DNA from: Crossaster papposus
Lineage: Eukaryota > Echinodermata > Asteroidea > Velatida > Solasteridae
Reading direction: 5' to 3'
DNA: 64,000 nt
Assembly (NCBI GenBank): GCA_037893245.1
Contig: JBAIAA010000905.1
Location: forward strand, 111,001-175,000
Shown here: positions 46,795 through 58,800 of the stretch, piece by piece
Layout: each line of letters begins with the position of its first letter
Position numbering within the stretch: position 1 is the first letter of the stretch
Position numbers and translations under genes: made by a program
The notes under the pieces: model-generated
What the model saw: the letters and a program-made list of their open reading frames with translations, nothing else
The model's database searches: none
What the model was told of the DNA's origin: nothing

Positions 46795-49780
46795 AGCTAT
46801 AGCCAAGTAATTCAGAAGCAGCTGCTTCCATTGGGGCATGTACACTTGTAAGCCATAACCAAGTAATTAAGAAGCAGCTGCTTCCATTGGGGCATGTACA
46901 TTTGTAAGCCATAACCAAGTAATTAAGAAGCAGCTGCTTCCATTGGGGCATGTGTAATTGTAAGCCATAACCAAGTAATTCAGACAGCCGCTTCCATTGG
47001 GGCATGTGTAATTGTAAGCCATATCCAAGTGTAACCGGCGAAATATTTCAATTATGTTTTCCAGCAACCTTTAATTTTTATCTTAAATTTAAGTGGTGAT
47101 ATTTTCTTTATTTGTATACACATTGTACATGTACATAACCTAGGCTATAGAGCCACTGTGAGAAAATCTTATCTTTGGCCCTCACAGGGTCGCAACCACA
47201 TTCCAATCCTCTAAGTAATCACCATTATGACCATACCCACTGCCCCCAACTCATTATTATTCATTAGGTTTCCTAGTTTAATACTCTTGTTTATTGCCCC
47301 TTGTAATCCCTTGATAGTTGCCCAGGAATGTGAGGCACAGGCCCACACAAGTCCTTGTGGTCAAATAGTTCAGTCTTGAAGTGGCCACTGACACGAACAC
47401 ACATTATTCAAAGTCTTCTGTGTTTAGAAAGTTTTCCACAGCGCTGGCTGCGCACAGCTGCCATGCAGCCACTGATGATCATGAAGGAATAAATACATGA
47501 ATTCCAATTCAAGACTTGAAGAGCCCGTTTCCATCTGTCACAAGCGTCGTAGACAGGATCAAGTCGAATTATCAGTGGCCTGGCAACGTGGCCAGCGCTG
47601 CAACATTGAACTATGGAGGAATAAGAAGGAATGAAGTTGAACGGCCAAATTAAACCCCTGCAGGACCATGCACATACTGCAGATCTAGAGAACGTACTAC
47701 CAGACATGCCAGAAGGAAACAAAACTCTAGAACTTAGGATCAGAGCGGGAGGTACGTGTAGCAGAATAACCTGGATGATGGAGAGCAAAGTACAGTGAGG
47801 ACAGATATTGATGTCTGGAACCATCTACATGGAGGGTGCATTAAAGCTGAACTAACCCATCAAGGGATTCAACTTATTGCAGCCATGCAGCTTGGGTCTA
47901 CCTGAGACGAAGTTCAGGGCCCAGACATCACCATGATGCAGCTTGTGTCATCCTGCCCCCATTGTTGTGACAACCTGGCTCAGCACATCGATGAAGAGAG
48001 GGCTGGAGTAAAGAGTTAATAAAAGCACTGTCGCAGCCATCATGGCCAGCGTTGATGAGGCAGGTACAGTTGGTGTTGGTGTTGGGAACCATCTACATGA
48101 AGTGCATGGTTGAACTGGCCCATCAAGGGATTCAACTTATGCAGCCAAGTAGCTCGGGTCTACTTGATTGTAGTTCAGGGCCCCAGCATCTGACTAAACT
48201 GCTTCAAGATTCCCTACTTGGGATGCAGTGAACTTTAACAATACTACTCCAGATAAAAGAGAGAGAGCGAGAGAGCTGAGAGGTACGCTGTCATTTATCT
48301 TCGTGTTTGCTGACCCCCCTGCTTTTGATGCAATCCAGAATATAGTGCCCAGACGAAGAACAGTCTGTTATTATGACCCGGGACTCATACAAGCAGTGGA
48401 GACCCGGTATACCCATCACTATTATGAGTAGTACACACCATCAGCCCAGTCAACCCAACTCGTAAACCCAAGGCTTGGACAAGCAGTGGAGACCCCATCT
48501 CACTTGAACATTGAACACTAACTTCATCATGTCCATACTTCAACCAGGAACACTAAACTGCACTACATGCAATTATATAGAACTCCATGGTTAACGTTAA
48601 TTATGCCTTTGTTAGAAAGTCGATTTGTTTGGTGTTTGTTTTTACATTTTTATATGCATTGTATTACCTTAGAATGCTACTTGCTAGTCTAGATGTTTCT
48701 GTAGTTTTACTGATTTGTTTAATGATATTAAGCCTTTAATGTAGATGGATGTACCACTTCATTGGTTCTTTTTTTAAGCACAGTAGCCCAAAATTGGTTG
48801 TTCACATAAGGTTGTTGGTGTGGAATCCAACAATTTAGCAGTGGAGAGATGTAACCGGCGAAATATTTCAATTATGTTTTCCAGCAACCTTTAATTTTTA
48901 TCTTAAATTTAAGTGGTGATATTTTCTTTATTTGTATACACATTGTACATGTACATAACCTAGGCTATAGAGCCACTGTGAGAAAATCTTTTCTTTGGCC
49001 CTCACAGGGTCGCAACCACATTCCAATCCTCTAAGTAATCACCATTATGACCATACCCACTGCCCCCAACTCATTATTATTCATTAGGTTTCCTAGTTTA
49101 ATACTCTTGTTTATTGCCCCTTGTAATCCCTTGATAGTTGCCCAGGAATGTGAGGCACAGGCCCACACAAGTCCTTGTGGTCAAATAGTTCAGTCTTGAA
49201 GTGGCCACTGACACGAACACACATTATTCAAAGTCTTCTGTGTTTAGAAAGTTTTCCACAGCGCTGGCTGCGCACAGCTGCCATGCAGCCACTGATGATC
49301 ATGAAGGAATAAATACATGAATTCCAATTCAAGACTTGAAGAGCCCGTTTCCATCTGTCACACAAGTAATTCAGAAGCAGCCGCTTCCATTGGGGCATGT
49401 GCACTTGTAAGCCATAACCAAGTAATTAAGAAGCAGCTGCTTCCATTGGGGCATGTGTAATTGTAAGCCATAACCAAGTAATTCAGACAGCCGCTTCCAA
49501 TGCAGCATGTGCACTTGTAAGCCATAACCAAGTAATTAGGAAGCTCTGCTTCCATTGGGGCATGTGTAATTGTAAGCCATAACCTAAACATTCAGAAGCA
49601 GCCACTTCCATTGGGGCATGTGTAATTGTAAGCTATTGCCATGCAATTCAGATGAGGCCGCAGCTGCTTCACTTCGGGCATGTGTAATTAAAGCCATATC
49701 CAAGTAATTTAGAAGCAGCCGCTTCCATTGAGGCATGTGTGCCAAATGTAAGCCATAGTCAAGTAATTTGGACACAGCCT
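46795..49780. repeat. 56-bp tandem array, interrupted by an LTR element
   Basis: Units contain CCATAACCAAGTAATT, AGAAGCAGCTGCTTCC and ATTGGGGCATGT. About four copies lie at 46795-47029 and seven more at 49363-49780. The two parts were one array before insertion of the LTR element at 47030-49362. AGCAGCTGCT is a palindrome with a CAGCTG E-box core. The right end of the array abuts the first visible exon of the Cys-rich gene. Small minus-strand frames here are repeat artefacts. Confidence 0.92.
47030..49362. mobile_element. Non-coding LTR retroelement (LARD/TRIM-like), 513-bp LTRs
   Basis: The LTRs 47030-47542 and 48850-49362 begin TGTAACCGGCG and end CATCTGTCACA. By eye they differ at one position (near 47172 versus 48992). 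The element is flanked by CAAG at 47026-47029 and 49363-49366. The 1.3-kb interior has no gag or pol. It contains a ~100-bp direct repeat (47818-47930 and 48087-48185, GGGATTCAACTTAT) and ends in a purine-rich GTGGAGAGA before the second LTR. High LTR identity means a recent insertion that needed enzymes from another element. Confidence 0.9.
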
Positions 49781-49805
49781 TACTGTATGACCGTCTCTCC
49801 CCCAG

Positions 49806-52800
49806 GATATTACTGCATCCCCGAGCTGGTCGTGGAAGGTGACGGCTCCACAACCTACCACTGCTGCCCGCTGGGGTTCGTCTGTCCCAATGGCACTGGG
49901 CACAACCACCAGCCCTGCCCGGCCGGCACCTACGGGCAATCAGACGGCCTTGCTGAGGCCGCAGAGTGCACACCCTGCGATGCCGGCATGTACTGCCAAG
50001 GCGTGAACCTGACAGCGCCCTCGGCACAGTGCGACGCGGGCTACTACTATGTGTCCGGGGTAGACAAGTCGGATCCGGTCATGCTAGGCGGGGACCAGTG
50101 CCCGGCAGGGACCTTGCATCCCATCATCGGCAATGTGTGCCCGAAGGGTCACTTCTGCCTACAGGGATCTCAATATCTAACTGGTAAGCAGAGAAAAAAC
50201 TTTTCTGATTTTAATTGGAAATCAAACTTTTTTAAATTAATTCTAAACATTTGGATTTTCCTTATGATTTAATTGCCCTGCCAAATCTGATATTTAACCA
50301 AAAATTGAAGGAAATGCTTGGATTTTCCCCAGGAGTTTTTCGGACTTTATCGAGCAAGAAAGGAAGTCAACTTGTTTATTAACGAGCAAGATACACCAAC
50401 TTTAAATAGCCTGTAGCCTGTCTTCAGAACAGATAAAGGAATTCAAAATATTTTATCCTGCGTTTCTTTCTCCCGAGGTTGCGAGGCCGGCACCTACCAG
50501 GACCAAATCCAGCAGTCCTCCTGCCTCCCTTGCCCACAGAGCTACTACTGATACCTCAACACCACCGACTACACCTCCAACGACTGCCCGACGGGCTACT
50601 ACTGCCCCCTTAAAAGTAGGATACACCATTGGTAATTGCTTGAATTATCATGAATGAGTAGATTTGGAGGGTTGTGTTTTATAGTAAATATCGTTTAACT
50701 GACCTGTCCGAAGTTTTACAATCATGGATGCCGAGAAAAGCACGAAAAACCGATTTTTTTCAACAGGCGTCGAGTAGTTATTCTTATGTTATCTTTGTTT
50801 TTTCCTGATCGCCGTCCGGCGATCGCGAATTTTTCATTATAAAATTATATTTTTCAGAATAACTCCAGGATATCTAGCGCAATCATTTTGCTGGATGCCA
50901 AGAATCAACATTTACTTTCAAATGAGTAAGATATTTCTCAATAATTTGGTAGTAAATATTTTTGATATCTGCAAATGGTGTATCCTACCTTTAACACCCC
51001 GCACCCTTACGCCTACCCCTGCCCGCCGGGTACTTTCAACAATCTGACCTTGCAGAAGGGACACGAGGCCTGTGTGGCCTGCACCCCTGGCTGGTACTGC
51101 GAGGGTTACTGGAACAGCTACCCCACGGCGCAGTGCAGTCCTGGGTTCTACTGCTCGGGAGGTGCCAACCAAACTAGGGTGAGTTCCAGAATCCTTAATG
51201 ATTAAAACAACACTTTTGATGTGAGATCAAAAGTTGTATTTCTGTTTTGAAAATTGAACAAAGAAATTGACTGGGGCAGGGTTTAAATCAGCGACCTCCT
51301 GAGCCTCCCGGTGCTCTGACAACTGAGCTATCCAGCCCTGTATTGGCAGCTCCCCAAATTAGTCATTATCTTTTTTCAGGGGGCACTAGTCAGGGATCAG
51401 GCTAAAAGTCCTGATATTATATGTTGAGCAAGGCAATTATAGGTTTGTGGCTTCTGACTATCGTCCCCTGAACACTGATATTGACTAATTTGGGCAACTG
51501 CCAACACGGGGCTGGATAGCTCAGTTTGTAGAGGTTGCTGTTTCAAGCCCTGCTTCAGTCAATTTCTTTGTTCATTTTCAAAATAGTATTGACTTGCACC
51601 TAGCCGGTTTCCCTTGTGGTGCATTTTAAATGTTTTTATTCCTGTGGATGGATGTCCCCTTTTCATATCCGGGACAATTCCTTGACAAGTGCTGGGTAGA
51701 ATCATTCAGTTTGTCCTGAAATACCTCTGCATTTTTCGCCCGGACTTGTTCTGTGGAAAGTTTTAGGAGCATCTGCTGGACTCAACAAATACTGATAACT
51801 CTATTGCAGGAAGATTATGAGGGAAGTTGTTTAGAATCCTGCATCGTACAGTGTATATCAGACACTATGTCTGCAATTTGACTGAGACTTGTCTTAGATA
51901 TGAATTGAGATTTAGAGGCAAGATGACTAATAAGTTACAATTGCTTGTTTGAATAAAGCTACAAATCCAGAAAGTGAAAGTTTTTGTATCGGCATGCCCG
52001 ACATTTTTTATTTTTGTTTAGCCAAATGGTAATGGTGGGGAATGCAAAGCGGGCGAATACTGCCCTAGCGGCTCAGCCCAGCCCTGGCCATGCACCCCGT
52101 GCTGGCACTGCAACACCACAGGCCTCTCCGACCCCTCAGGCCAGTGCAGCCCGGGCTTCTACTGTCCCGAGGGCTCGTCCAGTCCTGAGGAGCGGGAGTG
52201 CCCGGTCGGCCGGTACTGCCCATTGGAGACCAGCGTCCCAATCCCTTGCTCCAATGGGACTTGCAACCTGGCCACAGGGCAGGATGGTCTGGAGGATTGC
52301 TTGCCTTACCGGGCTGGGTTCTACTGTGACGAGATTGGGGCTTCGGCCACCAGCGGCATATGCTCGGCAGGTAGGTTCAATCTTCTCATGAAGACGATCA
52401 GAGCATGCTGATCGGAACGTTGAGTCCGCACTCAAACGGTTCTCTTCAGAACTACACAATTTTCCTAAATAATTCAACCACAAGGTGTTGCTGCAAACCT
52501 TCACTAGTTTGTTACTACCACCATGCAAATCTTTAAATCCTATTTAATGGGAACATACAGGGTGTATATACACACAAAATGCAACTAAATATAATGGAAT
52601 ACCTTGCGTATAATGTATAACTAGGTATAACTATATCTATGCATAACTATATCTGACAATGTTTAACAGAATATGGAGTGTTGTGGTCTCTTGGTTTGGA
52701 GCATCGCATTTGTAATCTGTAGGTTAAGCTACAGGTTGTGGGTTCGAGTCCTGCCCGAGACTATGGTGCGTGTGCCCTTGGGCAAGGCACTTTGTCACTC

Positions 52801-55800
52801 ATTGCTTCTCCACCCAGGAGTAAATGGGTACCTGTGAGGGCAGAGATGGTTTAATTGTGGTTGATTTCGCTGCTTTGCGCCGAAATGGCAGCATCGAGCT
52901 GTATACTCCCCAGGGAACTGAGATGGTATTTGGAATGTTTCATGGGCCCAATGACCGAGTTAATAATGTTAAGCGCTTTGAAACCTTGGTGATAAAGCGC
53001 TATATAAGCACCGCACAATATGAGTATTTTTCCAAGAGAGGTCAAATTGACCATAGGACCAAGTTTTTTAATTTTGTTTGGATACTGTGCAAGTATTAAA
53101 ATCAAGTCCTCAGACACTTTTGTCTGTGTAGGCGCCACCGAAATAAACCAGAGCTGGAGGGAACGGGCATATTGGCTCAGTGCTGGCTCAATTCGGTGAC
53201 GACTTGATTTCAGTCTAAACTATTTTCTATAGGGGCCTATTATTGATGTTAGTTCTATTATTTGTTAGTTAAATACATTCTACGTGTGGTATTCCGTTAT
53301 TTTTTTTATATTTTTTTTTATACACTCTGTACAACATTCGCAAACATCAACAAAATAAAAACCCAAATCATCTCGAAACACTTGACTGGACTGTTAGGGA
53401 ATGACAGTCTAAAGCATCCTGTAAAATAATGGCTCTTGGTGTGCAGACATTTTTCAAGTAAAGTTTTTGTATCAATTTTCTACACTGGTCAATTGACCAG
53501 TGTTGACAAAAAAAATGGCTTTCTTAACCAGTTAGCGCCGGGATTATTGTAACATCACCGAGCCGACGCGCTGGTTTATTTTTAACGAATTACGAGGCGG
53601 GTTCAGGCCGATAGTACCGGGAAACACACCCACGCATTTCCAACGTTGCTTGCTGCTGACAGACATTTTCGGCCTTGCACGTGGCGTGTTTATGTGTCAT
53701 CCGTTTTAGTCTGGGGAAAACTTTGCATTTATTTACGTCATCCGATGCGAACTGGTTAAAACACTGCTCTACTTGTTCATAATTTCTTTGTAATTGATTA
53801 CACACCCGAAGCCAGCTTGACTGATTCTCTGACCTTACAAGTTTTCCCCAGATTCAAAACGGGTGACGCATAAACACCCTCACGAGCAAGGCCGGAAATG
53901 TCTGTTAGCAACGAGCAAGGCCAGAAATGCGTGGGTGTGCTTCCCGGTACCATCAGCTTGAACCCGCCTCGGATCGTGTTTTGTTAAAAATAAACCAGCG
54001 CGTCGGCTCGGTGATGTTACAATAATCCCGGCGCGAACTGGTTAAGTGTTGTCAGAAAACCAGACTACAAGAACAAGGTTGATTGTTTCTTCTTCAGCAT
54101 GTACGGACCCAAAACGTCAAACAAGTTAGTGTAACAATATTGGCAATAACATTAACCCCAAAACCGTCAATTTCAAAATATTTCAGCACAAGTTCAATCA
54201 GACAGAATATGGCCACAGCTTAAATACTTTGTCACATCTGCCCATCTGTCCAGTCCGTGGCGAAAAACTGGTTAACCCTGCAAGCAGCCATGAGGCCGAT
54301 TCGGAAGGCACATTTCTTTTTCTAACTTCCATATAAAGTTGTCGGCCTATTCCATTCAAATGGTTTTATTCCTCAATGACACATTGTAGTTTGAGAAACC
54401 TGGGCCCCAGCGAAAAACCCATTCACTTGTGCACAAAATGGGCCCAATTCACTTGCGCACAAAATGGGCTCTTTGTGTTTCGCCGCCTAACTGTCTAGCC
54501 AGCCAGCCTCTCCAGGGGTGTCATAAGTCATCCTACTGCTGGCCTACAGTAGTGACAGGAAAAAAAAAACCACAGATGTATACAACTGCACAAAACATAG
54601 GTAAACCAAGGTGCCTTCCAAATTTACCCCATGGAAGCTGCGCGAAAATTTTTGGCTCGCGCAGCTTGCAGGGTTAAAGGCTGTTTTTTCTTTTCTTCGT
54701 AGAACCAACTTCTGTAGGTGTATGTGTGACTGTCCGCCATAACCAAGTCGATTTCTAACTTCTTTTTTGGTTTTGGTTAGGATCTTATTGCTCCCCCTGG
54801 TCAGAAAACTTCTACTCCGGCTGACTACCTGTGCCCAGCTGGTCATTTCTGCAAGGAGAACTTCCCCGACCCTGAACGGTGCAACAACGGCACGTACCAA
54901 GACGAGGAAGGCAAGTCAGACTGCCTGCTGTGTGAAGAAGGTAAAAAAAGAGATTGGCTCTCAGAACTATTGGAGGGAAGGGGGTGTTACTCAGTACAAT
55001 TGGCCACACGGGGACGTGCCACAAGCATGGGTCGCATTTTTAAATGTATGGTATATCATTAAACCCTTTTTCGCCCCTGTTTGGTGGTAAACTCGCACTC
55101 GGAAAGGGCATGATGTGGTTTTGCATTTAAAGTGGACACGGTCCTTAGCAGGATGTGATTTCAACAACAGATTTCAAATACCATATTCAAATGCTCGAAA
55201 TTCACATCCTTCATTCAAATTCGCATCCTGGGTTAACTCGTTAAGATTCAAATTCACATCCACTGGATTTTTATTTTGGAAGAGGATGTGAATTTGGAGC
55301 TTTTTGGATGTGATTTTGGATTTCTTTTTTCAAAATCACATTCTGCTAATGACCTGGGGTCGCTTTGAATGCAAAATCACATCATGCCCTTTCCTAGTGT
55401 CATAGATTGTAATTCTATTCTCAGTATTGACATGGTGTTTTATCACATATGGTATATGAATGGGTGGTAAATATTCTAGCTTGCTCGTTATAATAATAGT
55501 GCATGCTCACCATACCAGCTCGTAACGTTATGTATTTGATCTGTTTCCAACATTCAGGACATTCACGCACATGTGAGTTGAGTGTGCACAAAATAACCTT
55601 TCTATGGGCCTGTCGATTTGTACTGTCGATTTGTTTATCAATGGATGGTATTTGAATTTAGTTTTCCAGTATAGTCATGGGTACCTATTCTAAGTTGGTA
55701 TATGCATGGGTAGTGAAAACAAGTTCAAAGTGGTATAGCCATTGGTCTTACCTCAAAATCAACGTGACATGCATGTCTTTTTTACTCCGAAAGGTTACTT

Positions 55801-58800
55801 CTGCGACAACACTGAGTCTGCTGTGATTCACCTCAGCACCTTTGCCTGTCCGACCGGCTACTACTGCCTGTCGGGCACCCAGCGAGCCAGCGAGTACCCT
55901 TGCCCCGTGGGGACTTTCAATAACCTGACCAATGCCGTCAACGAGAGCTGGTGCCAACCCTGCCTGGCTGGCTTCTACTGTCTGGCGGGGACCAGTGTAT
56001 CTGAGTTGCCGTGCTATGCAGGGTAGGTTCTCTGTCTGGATTTATATCCGAGACAAGTGGCCGGTCGCTTGTTGTGCACATGCGCAGTTGGAATACTGAA
56101 CTGGTTTACATTTATAAGTAATTCTGCAGGTCTGGGGTTTGACTCTAGCCTGGCGTTATGGTATATGTGCTCTTGGGCGAGACACTTTGTCTCTCATTGC
56201 TTCTTCCCACCCAGAAGTACCTGTGAGGGTAGAGAGGGTTATTGTGTTTGATAAGATGGCAGTGACGAGCTGTACACTCCACGGGGAGCTGAGATGGTAT
56301 TTGTAATGCTTCAGTGGCCCAATGGTAATATTCTAGGTGCCATAATATTTGTTAGGTTCAATGAACTACTCTATACTTGCATATGACCCGGGCCACAGCA
56401 ATGAGCACTTTACACACTGCATCACTCGTGAGGTTTTCATAATTAGGGAGTCAGGTTGATGTAGTGGTTACTGTCCTTGCCCTTCCACCACTGTGGCCCG
56501 GGTTTGATTCGATGCCTGGTCTAGTTTCTACCTGATTCCGTGGGTTTTTCCCAGAATATTCTTCCAAGGCTTTTCTCCCACCTCCAAAACTGTAATTATT
56601 TCTCACTGTCTTCTCTACAGGTTTCTTGCAAGTTTAATTTAGTCTTGCACTCTTGTGGATTCCTTGGTATCAATACCAGAAATATTATAATAATAATAAT
56701 AATATTTCTGACTTCAGATACTACTGCAAAGGCGGTGACGGCATCCCCAACCCCAACGAATGCCCTGAGGGTAGCTACTGCGTGGAAGGTAGCTACCAGC
56801 CTACTCCATGCCCTGCAGGGACCATATCGTCTGTAACAGGCAGCAAGAACGTGACAGACTGCGCACCCTGCGACATCGGGCACTACTGCAACGTCAACAG
56901 CTCTCAAAATGGTACAAGTCTAGCTTTTTTTGCTCATATGAACTGTCGGTGTAGATGTCTAGTGCATTTTTTATTTTTGTTTTGCTCGTGCCATTTGACA
57001 GTGCTCCCAATTTTGGGTCTGCGAATAGTTGCCCTTGCTGGGATGTGTTTTAAGGCAACAACATAGTTCTTGATACAGAGATTTACATGCGCGAGGCACG
57101 CACTGCACAATGAGGAGTGATGTGTCACAGAACAAAATGTTAGTGGTGTAGTGTGAATTTGGGATTATGAAATACAAACTCATGTATTGCACATGCTGTG
57201 TGAGGGTTTAACCAATGAAAGGGTAAAAGAGGGCACTTTTATTAGGAGTCCAAATTTCATATGACACCAGGAAAAATAAGTGTTCAAAACAGTTGGTGTT
57301 TTATCATCGTTTTTAAATCACCCTTGTGACAGGCTGACGACCAATAGAAATGGCTAGGTATTTCTGAATGCATGTTTAAAGGGATTTGGGTAGTCAGGTT
57401 GGCGTAGCGGTTCTTTCCTCGCCTTCTTTCCACCGCTGTGACTCGGGTTTGAATCCCGGTGTTCAGTCCCTGCTTGATTTTGTGGATTTTCCTCCCACCT
57501 TCCTCTCATTGTCTTCTCCCTGCAGTTTTTGTTTTGCTTTCGAGCCACAGTACCAAGGACACTTTTCGAGGAATTCATGGTTTCATTAATGCAAATAATC
57601 TGTACTGATGGGACCAAAAATAGGACCTTTTAGTAATTTGGGGGGGTACGTACGCACCCGTCGCACCCCCCCCCTGCGTACGGGCCTGTGGTGTCGTAAT
57701 ATTTGTCTGGAAACAGACTAGTGGTCACTAGTTCACAGTTTGCACTGATATTTTAAAACGTTTACTTCTTCTTCTTTTTCCTAGGATCAACATGTCCAGA
57801 GAAAGGAATGATCACCACGCTGCCATGCCTGGCAGGCTACTACTGTCCAGAAGGAACGGATAATAACAGAATGCCTTGCCCTTCAGGTAAGATAGAATGC
57901 AAAACTAAAAAGCAGGTACATGTAACTTTAGGTCTTACACCTCAAGGTTATATGAGGTTCTACTGGGATTTACAGGGCACTCCATGGTTAAACCTCAAGT
58001 TATTGCTTTAACAAAACAACTATTTTGGCATGCTTCCCCGATGGGGATTAGGCTGGAATGCTGGTACTTTTGTTTGCCTTCCACCACTGTGATCCAAGTT
58101 TTATACCCCGTGGTTGTGTGATGTTTTGCTGAGTTTTATAGTGCACCTCATGGTTAAACCTCAAGTTGTTTATTTATTGAAGATTTTGCACCCTTGGGGT
58201 ACTGGTACTTTCCACTGTGGGCTGGGTTCGTATCCCTGAAATGTGTGTTGGGTTTTCACTGTTTGCCTGATTTTGTGGGGTTTCCCTAGAATGTCATTCT
58301 TGGGTTTTCTTCCCACTTGTTTTTCTTTATTTACATACATAAATAGCACATGCGCACTAGATTCCCCCCCGTTTTCAGAAGGAGATTTTACAAAGTTTCA
58401 AAGATGTTGTTACTGGTGGTTCATTATTCTGAGCCACGCAGAGTTTAACAGGCTCTTGAATTGTCGCCCTCAAACCTTGCAGATATTCGCAGCAATCACT
58501 AAACAAGTTGCCCAATACATGATATGAACGTCCACCCCTGGTAAAATGAAAATTTCTACCACTATACTTAATTATCATGGCGTTTACGTAGCTTTTCAGT
58601 TCTTTTATGTTTCTTATTCCGTATAATATATAATAATAATAATAATAATAATTTATTGATTTATATTGCGCCCATTCCATACAATGTACACAGGCGCATA
58701 ACAACTATATAATTGCTAAAACATTGGTAATTAAAAATTATCACAAAATAATCAGTAAATAGCTCGAAAATATGCACATAAAATATGATAAGACATACAC

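Noticed and set aside
47408-47824. 138-codon minus-strand frame in the LTR element
   Set aside because: It begins in the interior and ends in the LTR, and shows no gag or pol similarity.
52824-53099. 91-codon plus-strand frame
   Set aside because: It lies inside a tRNA-derived SINE body.
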